Shown: positions 11,851 to 23,463 of the stretch, in pieces
How positions within the stretch are numbered: position 1 is the stretch's first letter
How the letters are laid out: each line of letters opens with the position of its first letter
Assembly (NCBI GenBank): GCA_000787465.1
Contig: JSYX01000061.1
Coordinates: 27,120 to 91,119 of the forward strand
Length of the DNA stretch: 64,000 bases
Direction: 5' to 3'
Source: Thermomucor indicae-seudaticae
Taxonomy: Eukaryota > Mucoromycota > Mucoromycetes > Mucorales > Lichtheimiaceae
Made by a program: the position numbers and the translations under genes
Notes under the pieces: generated by a model
Databases searched by the model: none
What the model saw: only the letters and a program-made list of their open reading frames with translations
What the model was told of the DNA's origin: nothing

Positions 11851-12648
11851 TTGCCACTTTATATTTTAAAACTACTTTTGGTAAAAAATGTGTCTGCCAA
11901 TGAAGAATGATATTAGAACAGCTTATCTCCAAGAGGCTTTTTCATTTTAAACTTTCTTTCGGTTTTTCTAATAAGACAATGTTGGTGAGTAAAGGAAACT
12001 ACGATATGTCCAAGGAAATGGGTAGCCTTTTACTTTTTGGAAATTTTCGATTGATAAATTAGCGGTAAATATGCCATTTCAGGGGAACTTCCTTCTGTCC
12101 CCGGAACGCGGTTATTAGCCATGCATGGTATCATATGACATGATCTTCCCATACCTAACTTTCTAGCATGTTTTAATTTCTTTCCATTTTCGTTGCATCG
12201 TTTTGGAAGTCTTTTCCCTTCTTTGGCGTATGAGCTTCGCACTTTTAATAAACAAACAATGGCCCACATGCGAGTGCGCTAGCCCATTTCAACTAAACTT
12301 TTTGGACATACTAAGCAATAGCGATTTCCTTGTTATCGTCCACTTTCAGCATAACGATTCAGACAGCAATAATAACATCTAGAAGTGGTCCTATGCAGAC
12401 ACGATCCACGTTTGCAGAATTTTCGCTATTTGCTGCTTCACAGTAGAATATCCCCATGTGCATCACGACCATCGCAAAAAGAACTAAACATCTTGCAGCC
12501 TTCCATTTCTTAAAGTTGCCACCGTATATTGGTTTTAGAGGTTGTTTTTTTCGTTCGTAGAGCAGGACAGAATAGAGCGAACAGGCATCGAACTAGGAGG
12601 TAATGCATGTTCTTTATTATTATGTCTTGAATAAAGCTGTGCGGCTGT

Positions 12649-15011
12649 CTACAGCTCATCATGGGTGAAGTCAAACTCAAACTCATCGTCGTCGTCATCT
12701 ATTTCTCGGAACATTTCATCTGCCTTCTTCTCTTCCTCTGTCTTCTCTGGCGCAGCTTCCACCTTCACATCTGGTTGCTCGTCCAGCGAGGCGCCCACAC
12801 CTTTGCGGATGATAGTCTCCACACGCCTTGTAAACGTATTGATGTCTTTCAGTGGGTAGCCGCTACGAATGGCAGTGGTTTCATACAGAACGGTCACGAG
12901 TTCCGTGACATCTTCATCCATCGTACCAGCTTTAGCGCGTTCAAGCAAAGTCTTGATGACAGGGTGATGAGGGTTAATCTCAAGCGTCTTCTTTTGAGAC
13001 TTCATAAAGTTGAGCATTGCATCTCGTTCCTTGTGGTTCTGGCCCTGGGCTGCCATCAAGCGCTCCATGTGACCCGTCAGACCGAAATCAGCGGCGATAA
13101 TGGCCATGGGCGACGTGGTAAGACGCTTGGATAGGACGACCTTATCGATATGATCCGCGAGGGTTGTCTTGAGCCAGTTTTGAAGGGGTTCAAACTTTGC
13201 ATTAAGCTCCTTCAATTCGTTTTCCTCATCCTTTTCGTCACCGAACTTGAGATCACCCTTGGCAACGTTGACAAACATTTTGCCGTTGTAGCCAGGCATG
13301 CTCTGGATCAACATTTCGTCAATGGGATCCACAAGGTAAAGGACTTCGTAGCCACGGGCCAAAAGTCTTTCCAAGAAGGGTGATTGCTCCACCTCTTGTA
13401 CAGACATACCAGCTAAGTAAAAGATGGACTTTTGGTTACCCTTCATGCGGCTGATGTAGCTATCCAGACTGACGCCAGGCAGGCTCGAATCATAGGAAGA
13501 CGGGAATCGCAAAAGCGTAGCCAATTTCTTTCGGTGCGTGTTGGATTCAATCGTGCCATATTTCAGTGCACTGCCGTACTCTTTGAAGAATTTGCCGTAC
13601 TTCTCTTCGTCTTGCTTTGCCAGTTGGCTAAACATATCGAGAGCCTTCTTCACTAGGTTCTTGGAAATCGTTTTAAGGGCACGGTGTTTCTGTAGCGTCT
13701 CGCGCGACACGTTCAATGGAAGATCGTCAGCATCCACGATGCCTTTCAAGAACGACAGCCACTTGGGAAGGAATTCGTATTCGTCCGTGATAAAGACCCG
13801 TTTGACAAACAATCTAATGTTGCGAGCTTTCTCGGCCAAGTTTTGGAAGAAGTTGGGATCGACACGAGGAGGAATGTACAGGATGGTGCGGAATTCCACA
13901 TCGCCTTCACCTTTGTAGTGCGTGTAGCTCAAGGGTGTTCCGTGAGGATCCTTGGCAATGGCGCGATAGAATTCAACGTATTCTTCCTCTGAGATATCTT
14001 TGCTGTTTCTCATCCAGATGGGCTTTTGAGTATTAACGCGTTCCCACTCAAAGACGGTTCTGGTTTCTGGCTCTTTAGTTTCTTCATCTTCAATACTCTC
14101 TTCCTCGATCTCTTCTTCAACACTCTCCTTCTCTTCTTTGACAGTTTCTTCATGGGAAGTCCAGAGATAGATCGGGAAGTTGATGAACTCAGAGTACTTG
14201 CTAACCAGTTCTTTGAGAGTGTTTTGATCCAAGAATTCCAGGGCATCATCCTTAAGGTGCAAAGTGATCTGAGTGCCACGACCAAGCGTGTTTCCACGAG
14301 GGTCTTTTGCAATCACAAAGTCGTCAACAGCCTGGCTAGACCATATGTACTGGTCAGGATCATCATTGGACTTGGACGCAACGGTGACCTTGTCAGCAAC
14401 CAAGAAAACAGAGTAGAATCCAACGCCAAATTGACCAATCTGCGTCACGTCGTCCTTATTCTTTTCGAGCTTTGCAAGAAACTCGGATGTACCAGACTTG
14501 GCGATTGTACCCAAGTTTTGCTTAAGCTGCTCGCGGGTCATGCCAATACCGGTGTCCGTGATAATAAGCGAGTTCGTCTCTGGATCGGCTGCAATCGATA
14601 TGCTCAGCTCAGGATTGCTAGCCAGGGCGGATGGATCCGTCAACGCCAAAAAGCGAATCTTGTCCAGCGCATCCGATGCATTCGATATAAGCTCCCGTAA
14701 AAAGATCTCTCGCGATTTGTATAGAGAATTGATGATCAGGGACATTAAGCGGGATATCTCAGTCTGAAGGTTGGGGTGGAGTCAGCATAACCAACCCATA
14801 AGCGTCAAGAAGTTCCTGAACTGACCTGGAACGTAAACTTTTCAGTATTCTCAAGTTGCTCGACTTGATCGGGCATCAAGCCTTGGGTCCGTGAATCGTG
14901 ATCAGCTTCAAATACAGCCTGCTGTTCCACCGCATTGACATTGCTTGCCAGTGAACCCAGCAAAATAAAGAACAGTACGGCTATCAAGGGCCGAAACCGT
15001 GACGCTTTCAT
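12649..15011 (-). CDS. GRP94: Endoplasmin-type ER Hsp90 (GRP94)
   Basis: ATP-dependent chaperone of the ER lumen. Two exons, 15011-14826 and 14763-12649, are separated by a 62-nt GT-AG intron, giving 766 aa. Residues 1-27 form a signal peptide (basic start, hydrophobic core, ending VNA). The GHKL ATPase domain is intact: 'ELISNASDALDKIR' (about 86-99), 'DTGIGMT', and 'GQFGVGFYSVFLVADKV'. An acidic linker rich in E follows near residue 270-290, then middle and C-terminal domains, and the protein ends in the ER-retrieval tetrapeptide HDEL after an acidic tail. Length and order match GRP94, which is absent from budding and fission yeast. The upstream region carries a CCAAT palindrome that may serve unfolded-protein-response control. 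Confidence 0.96.
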
Positions 15012-15119
15012 AACGCAAAGACCAGAAGGTGGTTACGACAATGGTAGACAGAGGGAAAAGCAAGAGTTATGCGTCGCTTGATTTATGTACCTTTTCCGGT
15101 TTGACAGTTGTCGCGCTTT

Positions 15120-15135
15120 CATTGGGCGCCCAATG
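15120..15135. promoter_or_regulatory. 16-bp perfect palindrome with paired CCAAT boxes upstream of GRP94
   Basis: cattgggcgcccaatg reads the same on both strands and holds a CCAAT box on each strand, 109 bp upstream of the GRP94 start codon. CCAAT is part of ER-stress elements in animals; a matching CCACG half-site is not evident here, so the role is inferred. Confidence 0.45.
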
Positions 15136-15544
15136 AGAAAGGTCGCACAGTGCATCCTGAATGTTCTAAAGAACTTCCATGGAAAATCCGAGCGTAAAAT
15201 GGCGTGTATGTCGTCAATCACTTTCCAGCCAGCCAACAATGGATCGGTCACGGGATTTAACGGTTAATCCAAATGTACAGATACTATCGCATTTATTGGC
15301 GTGCGTGCGTATGTACAGCCGACAATTTTTTGAGAAAATTAGTGCTATGGTGGCGCAATCTTGGAGCACAATGCGTTCTAACTATGCATGTGAGAAAGCC
15401 CGTATGTCGCTCGGTTTGATCACGGTATTCCCATATCAGTAGCCATCCTTATATGAAGGTTGGGAACACTTGTTAAAAAGATGATCAATGACCTTTTTCC
15501 CCTCATAACTGAATTGTGACAGTAGCTTTGACTTTACAAACGGA
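15136..15544. other. GRP94 distal promoter / 3' flank of the 117-aa gene
   Basis: About 410 bp between the palindrome and the stop of the small minus-strand gene. Nothing else supportable is seen. Confidence 0.5.
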
Positions 15545-16043
15545 TCAAGTCGTTCTGCGCGTTGTGCTAACCGCAGCACGTATATTCGACAGGAGTCTGT
15601 TTTTCTCTTGAAAAAACATGTCCACTGCCTGCCCAGTTTCTGCTGTACGTGTCGCCAAGTTTCTGGCAGGTGCCTGACCAGCGGCAGCGTCAGTTGACGA
15701 TCCAGTTATGCTCAGTAGACCAGCAGCCCGAGCGTGATTCTCCAAGTTTTGCAAAGCTGTCATGAACTGCTCGTAGTCAGCTATTTAGATGCCGATCGTC
15801 AACTTTCTGCTGCCATTGGTGTTGTTAAGACTGCATCATTTACCCTGTGCTGCACTCTCATCGTATGGGATCCATGCTGCTTTTTCACTGTAGCCGTCAT
15901 TAGTCAACATAGTGTGCATCCTCACTGAACAAAAGCTCGTACATTTTGTCAAAGAAATTCTGGCCCTTTTTCTCAATTTCGGTTAGCAACGAAATTAAGG
16001 TGATAAAAGCTAAGCGATATTCTTGTGTTGCTTTAGACGTCAT
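15545..16043 (-). CDS. Small helical protein of unknown function (117 aa)
   Basis: Two exons, 16043-15926 and 15780-15545, are joined across a 145-nt GT-AG intron with phases that agree (354 nt). The product is almost entirely helix-forming, with an N-terminal helix 'LAFITLISLLTEIEKKGQ', an Ala-rich loop around residues 65-80, and a C-terminal amphipathic helix 'VDMFFQEKNRLLSNIRAAV'. The size and helical hairpin layout recall small subunits of coiled-coil complexes (Mediator, kinetochore or BLOC-type), but I do not recognise the family. It is divergent from DCN1, with only 125 bp between the two start codons. Confidence 0.6.
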
Positions 16044-16168
16044 ATTCGTGGAAGAGATATCCAGTTTCCCTTTGGGGCGGGGCCTTTGTGTGCAAGTGAC
16101 TCGGTTTCCGAGTTTCCTACTCTTTGAAGCGCAAACCTCGCCAAATTCTCCACAATAGCTAATCGACA

Positions 16169-17472
16169 ATGCCGCCCAAACGAAAGATGGAATCAAACAA
16201 TACCAGTAACAAACGAGCGAATGTCGCCCCAAAAGCTGCACGTAAAAACACGAGCAAAGCGAGGTAATTGCAGAACGACAATGTGAAGCTGGCTAATCCT
16301 ACTCATCGAGCAAGTTCCCCATTACACGCCAACTGCTTCTTCCATTATTGTTGCGTTTATTTAAAAGTCTGCGCTCTCCCTCTACAACGGACGCTGTGAG
16401 TCTCTTTCTTTGCTATGGTTTCTAAGTAAAGGCTCTAGGACATATTAACATTTGTGTAACACTTAAAGGGCAATCGGATCAAAAAGTTCTGCGAAAGCTG
16501 GTTCGATCAATATAAAGACGCGGACGATCCAAACATCATCTCGCCTGAAGGATGCGAGGCTTTCTTTAAAGACATTGATGTGTCGCTTGACAGCGTAAGC
16601 TTCCATCCAGTTTTGCAGGCTTCACTAAAGATCTAAAGGCGAACCCTTAGATCTTTCCTATCCTTATCGGTTGGAAACTTAACGCGAGTCGTATGGGTAC
16701 GTTGGATGTTACAATTTCGTATTGCGTTATTCTTACCGTTACTGTAGGATATTTTACAAGAGAAGAGTGGATGAATGGGATGGTCGCCCTTGGGTAAGAG
16801 CAACAAAACATGGTCTATTCTGTTAACCAATATTGACCAACTACAACAGCATAGATTCGCATGAAAAGATGAAGCAAACGTTAGAAAGGCTAGAAAAGGA
16901 AATCCAGAATGAGGAAGTCTTCAAGAAATTATATTTATACACTTTCGGTTATGCGAAGACGGCGGGACAGAAAAGCATGGATGTCGACGTAAGCCTGGAT
17001 TTAGTGTTGTAGCTCATTGCCAAATTCTGATCGTTGCGGTATGCTTGTACATGCCAGGTGGCCATTGCGCTCTGGCAAGTAATGCTGGATGAATCCCGTT
17101 ACCCGCATATTTCGCACTTTATTTCTTTCCTTCAGGTAAAATAGCGGCCTCTCTTTCTGCATGCTGATCCATCTAACGTTTGTCTCCCATCCAGGAGCAA
17201 AAACCAGTCAAAATCATCAACAAAGGTACAGTATTATTTAGGAAAAGTGAGGTATATGAAATCCCTTACATGCACTGCACGGCACTGTAGATCAATGGTC
17301 CAGTTTATTAGACTTCTGTCGTTCAGTGCCAACTGACTTGTCTAACTATGATAGCACCTCTTCTTGTGAGTATCTTTTGCTTGCTGACTGCACGCATCCC
17401 ATTGAACTGGGTTATCTAGGGCCCGTGTTGTTTGACGACTATGTGGAATGGAGATTAAAACAGACACAATAA
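16169..17472 (+). CDS. DCN1: DCN1-like cullin neddylation co-E3 (DCUN1 domain)
   Basis: Promotes Nedd8 conjugation to cullins together with Ubc12 and Rbx1. Ten exons: 16169-16263, 16368-16395, 16469-16594, 16651-16696, 16748-16793, 16850-16988, 17058-17135, 17195-17225, 17291-17365, 17420-17472; 717 nt, 238 aa. A basic N-terminal tail (PPKRK..., residues 1-40) precedes the PONY/DCUN1 domain. Visible landmarks are 'ISPEGCEAFFKDIDVSLDS', 'WKLNASRMGYFTREEWMNGM', 'YLYTFGYAKTAGQKSMDV', 'ALWQVMLDE' and the terminal 'WPVLFDDYVEWRL'. No N-terminal UBA domain is evident, unlike yeast Dcn1. Exon 2 (28 nt) was placed because exons 1 and 3 are otherwise out of phase; it is the least certain part. Confidence 0.92.
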
Positions 17473-17924
17473 CACGACAACTACAGCCTGGATCATTTAA
17501 ATACGATACAACATCCCAAAGTCATGGCAGACTCTCGCAACTTCCATGCGCATATGTACAGTAATACCACTTATGTTGCATAGTAACGATCAATTTGTCT
17601 TCGTTGCACCAACCGGAAACCGTGTTTGGTGCTAATAGAGGTTTATCCCTACAAATTTGCACAAGGGAAATGTACAGCTTGCATAAAGAATATCTAAAAT
17701 TTGCAAGAGGTTGGAATGGGAATGAGGGAAAAGCAACTTTTGTTGGCGCTGTTGTCACTCCTGGTAGACTTTCATCTTACCAAGCCTGGGGTCATCCGTC
17801 AACATTTTTTACCCACGTGAGCTTCAGGTGTCTTCAGCTTCTCATTTCATTGGGCATCAACTTCATCTTCCGAAAGCTGAAAAATTTCAGGTTGAGCCCC
17901 TGCGACCCGCCCCAAAAGCTTGGT
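17473..17924. other. Spacer / possible leader of the Atos gene
   Basis: The downstream frame is open from about 17595 but lacks family-like sequence before 17925; an in-frame ATG at 17670 is possible. I see no separate gene here. Confidence 0.5.
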
Positions 17925-19583
17925 ATGCCCTTTCTCATTCAAACCGACCATGATTGGAACCCTTCCGAATCTGCCAATGTCGACTTCTTTAGCATTGTGT
18001 CAAAAGTTATACAAATTATCTTGCGGTCTCGGCTAGGATCAAATTATGAATGTCCTGAAGATCACAAGAGTAATGGGGCATGCTGCTTTGCAATGACCAG
18101 AGTGTTGCCAGCTACTGTGAAGAGAGGAGTTTCTATGGTGAACGTCGATATAGCGGAAAAGGATGGATCCAAAGGGCTGTTAGAACATTGGTCAATCTCG
18201 CTTGACCCGGCTTTCTCTTCAGAACGTGGAAGCGATAGTGTAGACACGACCGAAGTGATCCTGTTATTCCAAGCAGTATATTCCTACACTCGTCTAATGC
18301 CGGTTCATGCTCTGCTATCCAATGAAACACTGTCGAAGCATGACCTGGGTGTATCAGTGTCTTTATCGAACGAATATTTGGAGACTTGTCAACGCTGTCA
18401 GTCCATTAATCCATTTCCTGCTTCCGATTTTGCACCCAACAGCAGGCTGTCGACGCACTATTTTCAGCCAGCCCATATTGATACATCTGGTCGTATTGAA
18501 ATCAAAGTGGTTTACCGCGAAAGCGAGGAATTGCCAGTCGACAAGCTGCAGTATCAATTCGACAAGCGGTTAAGCATGCTTGACTCTCCTGCGCCTTCAA
18601 TTCACCCTCCAATCCACGATCATCACCCGTTTCACATTTCCCAGCAGTGCTTGTCACCTACACCTGTCATCTCTATGCGTCGGCTTTCACGACTATCCCT
18701 TTCAGCCATGGAACTTGATGAGGACGCAGCAAACAATGAGCACACAGCTGACCTCGAAGAGCATGGTTCGACTCTCGCCCTACCAATACCATCACCCCGA
18801 ATGCAATATACCCATCATCATCCCAACCGTTTCCCCGTATCCTATTCAACATCCCCTTCGTCTTCGTTACGAAATTCTTTTCTGGCACATCGCCTGCACC
18901 AAAGAAGTATTCAGGAGTTATCACGTCGAGGTTCGCTAGGTGGCGGCGGCAACAACAACGAGCAACACCACTATGGCAGTCTGGTTGGCAGTTATGAGGA
19001 GTCACTTTTGAGCGGAAGAATGTCAACCATGCCATCCAAGCCTATTATGTTTCAAGCACAGATAGGCGTTCTTGGCCGGGACTGCAAGCCTTCCCTCAAA
19101 TGCCCACCTCACCTAACACTGGTATTTCCGGCCTTCTTTTACGATCTTCAGGATGACGATCTGCCTACTCCATACGTGGGAACCATTGATCTATCGTCAG
19201 TCAGTCCTGGATATCGATTACCGCCCAAAGGACAATTACAGATCGTCATCAAAAACCCAAACAAAACCGCCGTCAAACTATTCTTGATTCCTTATGATGT
19301 AACTGACATGCCGCGAAGTACCAAGACCTTTCTGCGCCAAAAGTCCTATTTTGAGTCCCCCGTCCGCCGGAACAATGCACTTCGGTGTGCGGTGCATGTC
19401 CACTTGTGCCGAACGGATCGCAAACGCGTTTACTTATACAAGAATATTCGCGTTGTTTTTGCAAATCGTGTCGAGGATGCTCGAGAAAGGCTCAAGGTTA
19501 TCTGTGAGGGGCCAAAAGAACCAGTCTATGTGCCCTTGACACAAGCCGACCTGGATCTGATCGACAAGAAGTCGGACCAGTAG
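17925..19583 (+). CDS. Atos-family protein with an N-terminal Atg13-like (HORMA-type) segment
   Basis: A single exon; from the ATG at 17925 it encodes 552 aa (an earlier in-frame ATG at 17670 would add 85). The C-terminal third matches the Atos (formerly FAM214) DUF4210 and chromosome-segregation-type domains: 'GSYEESLLSGRMST', 'HLTLVFPAFFYDLQDDD', 'PYVGTIDLSSVSPGYRLP', 'VIKNPNKTAVKLFLIPYD', 'MPRSTKTFLRQKSY' and 'RVYLYKNIRVVFANRVEDA'. Animal Atos proteins are nuclear transcriptional regulators and a fission-yeast relative is meiotic; function here is inferred. Residues about 20-160 look like the Atg13 HORMA fold ('VIQIILRSRL', 'LLEHWSISLDP', 'VILLFQAVYSYTRLMPVHAL'). The middle is low-complexity, rich in S, P and H. 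Confidence 0.85.
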   Translation: MPFLIQTDHDWNPSESANVDFFSIVSKVIQIILRSRLGSNYECPEDHKSNGACCFAMTRVLPATVKRGVSMVNVDIAEKDGSKGLLEHWSISLDPAFSSERGSDSVDTTEVILLFQAVYSYTRLMPVHALLSNETLSKHDLGVSVSLSNEYLETCQRCQSINPFPASDFAPNSRLSTHYFQPAHIDTSGRIEIKVVYRESEELPVDKLQYQFDKRLSMLDSPAPSIHPPIHDHHPFHISQQCLSPTPVISMRRLSRLSLSAMELDEDAANNEHTADLEEHGSTLALPIPSPRMQYTHHHPNRFPVSYSTSPSSSLRNSFLAHRLHQRSIQELSRRGSLGGGGNNNEQHHYGSLVGSYEESLLSGRMSTMPSKPIMFQAQIGVLGRDCKPSLKCPPHLTLVFPAFFYDLQDDDLPTPYVGTIDLSSVSPGYRLPPKGQLQIVIKNPNKTAVKLFLIPYDVTDMPRSTKTFLRQKSYFESPVRRNNALRCAVHVHLCRTDRKRVYLYKNIRVVFANRVEDARERLKVICEGPKEPVYVPLTQADLDLIDKKSDQ

Positions 19584-20134
19584 CTTATTCTGTATACTTT
19601 TTTGTGCCTGGGAGATGTAAATAGAAGTAATTCAACAAGGTACTCCAGGATTGACCGAAGATCGTTTATCACTGTACGTGAAGTCACCAAAGTATCGCTT
19701 AGCTCCATGAATTGGGTACTATAGTCACGACAGATGCTATAAGCAGGCTTAGGGTAACCAGCAGGACGCGCTTCTGGTCGGATGAAACTGCGCGTGAGAT
19801 AGAAGTCGTACATAACAATTTGCATCCTGAATAAACCATTGCTTGGCGAACCACCCAGAGTTCTGTACCACACATTGACCGCAACGTGGCACTTTATGCG
19901 TGGCCCTTTTCTCCAGAGAAGCCTATTTTTCCCCTTAAAGATAAAAATGCAATAAAACCAGCAATCATGCTTTAGTAACAACTTTCTATTCAAGTTACGA
20001 ACCCTCGAAGAAATCCGAAACAGCAATGCTTGGTAGGCTTGTCAAAAACCGTGCCTGTTCCACTGTTGTCACACACGCAAATTGATTCCCGCTTCCTTTC
20101 CTTTTGTTTCGGACCAGCAACGACGACGGGAGGG
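19584..20134. other. Spacer between Atos and SEC24
   Basis: About 550 bp, probably the 3' UTR of the first gene and the promoter/leader of the second; a minus-strand open frame across it has no recognisable content. No gene is supported. Confidence 0.5.
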
Positions 20135-23100
20135 ATGAACCCGAATCACATGTATAACAGTCCGTCATCTCCACCTCCTGGTATTGGTGCCCGAGGTCCA
20201 CCAATTCATCCGCCATCGCGAGGCCCTTCGCCTTATCCACCGCAACAAGCATCACCATCTGCACCCAATCAGCCCTCGACCTTGTCATCGCCCGTTATGC
20301 AACCTGGCAGTCTATCCGCCTCCCCCGCTGGTATCGCGCCGCCTCCAGAACGACGAGGAGGAAGAAGGCATTATCCTACCTATACTGTGGATCCGTCCAT
20401 CTCTTCGACACCCGTACCGCAACCGATAGGTCAGGCCGCCACCGGAGGCTATGGCGGCCTTGTGAACGGTATCGCCAATCTGAATATTAACAAACCTCTG
20501 CCGCCCATGCGAGAGGATCTTGCTCTCGTTGGCCAGCCGCCACCCATTCAGGACTTGAACCTGCCACCACCGAGACCTGTTATTCCACAGAATGTATGCA
20601 CACGCGGGCATGCTTACTCTACCAAACAAAGAAAAAAGGGAATGTCTTGTTAACAACTTGTTTCTTTCTGTAGATAGCCGTTACCCAGTCTCCCGCAGCC
20701 CAATGTCATCCGATCTTTAAGCGGTGTACCTTGAATGCCGTACCAAACACGCCCTCTCTACTGAAGAAATCCAAACTTCCATTGGCTCTACTGATAGAGC
20801 CTTATCCTTCATCGACAAAAAATGATAATGACGAGGTATATCAGGCAAGGACCAGAGCAGCTAATACGAAAGCGATTGGAAACTTATTGCCTCCCTTGGG
20901 TTCTAGTTGAACGTGCCTGTGGTCACGGATACCGTAGTGGCTCGGTGTACACGGTGCAAGACATACATTAATCCATTTGTGCAATTTACCCAAGGCGCAT
21001 TAAAGTGGCGATGCAATATGTGTGGATTAGAGAACGATGGTAATACATAAGAACCGTGGGCGTCGAATATGAACGAGATTTTTGATGGCGTATGTCTTTG
21101 TTTCTTAGTACCTACGGCGTTCGATTGGGACGTGACTAACCAACAGCATGCCGATCGGTGGCTCCGACCTGAACTGAACTATGGTTGTGTAGATTTTGTT
21201 GCATCGGCTGAATACATGGTCCGACCTCCACAGCCGCCAGCCTACGTGTTTGTGATCGATACGTCGTTTCAGGCAGTTCAGTCGGGTATGATCCCAGTCG
21301 TTGCCGAGGCCATATCGAACTCGCTCGAAAACATCCCCAACGAGGATGGCCGAACCAAGGTCGCTGTTATAACTGTCGACAGCGCAGTGGGCTTTTACAA
21401 ACTCTCTGGAGGAGAACCTGAAATGCTGGTGGTTGGTGACTTGAGTGACATTTACCTGCCACGTGCACCCAGTGATCTGTTGGTGGATCTCGCTGACGCC
21501 AAGGGTTTGGTGAAAGATCTACTAGAAAGAACGAAAACGATGCACAATGCAACACACGCTGCAACAAATTGCCTGGGAACAGCATTACAGGCAGCCCGAA
21601 AGTTACTGGTAAACTGATCCTTGCTCTCCTGTATCATCTCTTTGCTTGATATACTCATTTTATGCTGGGCTTTTTTTTTCACCGCGCCAGGCATCAACAG
21701 GCGGTAAGATTGTCTGTTTCCAGGCTAGCTTGCCAAGTGTGGGAGACGGTGCTTCACGTCCCAAGGAGGAGAGTAAAGCGGTGACGGAGACAACCCTTAT
21801 GACGCCTTCGAGTTCCTTTTACAGGACATTTGCAACGGAATGCGCAAAATCTCAAGTTTGTGCTGATATGTTTGTAATCGGTGGCGGTCACTTTGCGGAT
21901 GTAGCTACATTAAGTGGGTAAAAATAACCATCTCACAAATTTCACGTTTCCAATCTTACAGGCGACTTCTTTCTTTGTTGCCTTTTCTAGACATCATACC
22001 ACGATTTACGGGCGGTCAGACGCACTTTTATCCCAGCTTTGGTCCACACGATCAAGCAAAAATGAAGCATGAAATACAAGCTCTATTGAGCGAGAGGATA
22101 GGCCTGGAAGCTGTAATGCGCACGCGATGTTCTCCTGGCTTGATTTGTAAGGCTTTCCATGGCAATTGCACAACGCGTGTACCAGATATCATGGCATTAC
22201 CCAACGTACCTCAGGATCAGTCATACTGTGTCGAACTTGAGCTGGAAGAGGAAATCCAGTCACCATACGTTTATTTCCAGACGGCTTTATTATATACCAC
22301 CTGTTTTGGTGAACGACGTATCAGGGTAATCAATTTGTGTATACCTGTTGCAAGAAGTCTCCCAGAAGTATTCTCGGCTGCTGACCAAGTTGCAATTGCC
22401 CGCACCATTTGCCATCAAGGTAGCGATCGGATTCGACTATAGCCCTATCTGCTATATTAATTTTGGGTTTTGCGTGTTTTAGCTATCGACAAGGCGGTTA
22501 CCAGCAAGCTCAAGGACGCTCGTGAACTGATGGTTAAGCATATAACTAATATATGTACTGCATACGACCGTGAAGTCATTGGCTCTGTAGCATCGGGAGC
22601 ATCGCGTCTATCTTTGGCGCGTAATCTGGCGTTACTGCCCCTGTTAATACTCAGTATTTTCAAGACAGTATGTACAAAAGGAAAAAATTATCGAATGAAA
22701 AGTAACGTATTTACTCCCTGTAGGATACATTTAATGACGCCAACACCATCCCTATGGATTTCCGAGCACACAGCACAGTTCTTTTACGGACCGTTCCCAC
22801 TAGTGTTTGGGTAGATCTTGTCTGTCCCAAGTTTTATTGCCTGCATAATATGCCACAGGAGGTTTGTAATAAGGGGTATTGCATATAATTTGTGGCACAA
22901 AATTAAAGATCACCATGGCAGGCCGGAATTCCAGACCCACAGACAGGACGATGTACTTTACCGCCACGTCTCAATTTAACAAGCGAAAAATTAGAACGCC
23001 ACGGTTGCTATCTCATTCACGACGGTGACAGAATCTACATATGGATTGGCAAGGATGCGGTCCCAGCTTTATGCATGGATCTCATAAGGGTCCCTAATAT

Positions 23101-23463
23101 ATCGCAAGTACAATCGTGTCAGGTAAATGCAAAAAAGGCATTAACAAGATTTTTCCTTGGTTCGAATATTCAACTGCCTGCTGTTTACAGGTCGGTAATC
23201 TACCTCTACTTCAGAATCCATTCTCTCAACGTGTATCATCTATCATTGCTCAACTGAGAGGTGACCGACGCGGGAGCTACTATCCATCTGTTTATGTTGT
23301 CAAGGAGGACGGAGACCCTATGCTCCGTGCACTATTCCTTTCTCGGCTCGTGGAAGATCGTATGCCACACGGCCCTACAGCAGCTGGTGCAAATCAGCAG
23401 CAAGTCAGCTCTGGGATGAGTTACTTCCAATGGCTAGGCTTTATAAGGGCCAAATGTCAATAA
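20135..23463 (+). CDS. SEC24: COPII coat cargo adaptor Sec24
   Basis: Cargo-binding subunit of the inner COPII coat at ER exit sites. Ten exons: 20135-20593, 20674-20835, 20907-21039, 21109-21608, 21691-21913, 21991-22419, 22483-22667, 22724-22861, 22922-23122, 23191-23463; 2703 nt, 900 aa. A Pro/Ser/Gly-rich N-terminal tail (1-150) is followed by the zinc finger '[12 protein letters not shown]...[10 protein letters not shown]', the trunk ('[18 protein letters not shown]', '[15 protein letters not shown]'), beta-sandwich, helical region and gelsolin-like end ('[23 protein letters not shown]'). The intron at 21914-21990 starts GTGGGT; an alternative pair (21918/21961) is also in frame and adds residues, but the chosen one matches family length. 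Upstream in-frame codons lack family signal, so 20135 is taken as start. Confidence 0.95.

Larger units (their letters stand above)
9421..12648. other. Gene-poor AT-rich spacer with repeat traces
   Basis: No intact gene is seen in 3.2 kb. It holds the inverted repeat at 10911-10980 and the related AT-rich block at 11740-11850. A minus-strand open stretch of about 74 codons (about 10495-10715) has protein-like composition ('SKRKRASVTKDEYAILMDA') but no start or splice context. Confidence 0.5.

Noticed and set aside
12661..14767. Several long plus-strand frames (up to 224 codons) antisense to GRP94
   Set aside because: They are mirror frames of a strongly conserved coding exon and show no motif or start context of their own.
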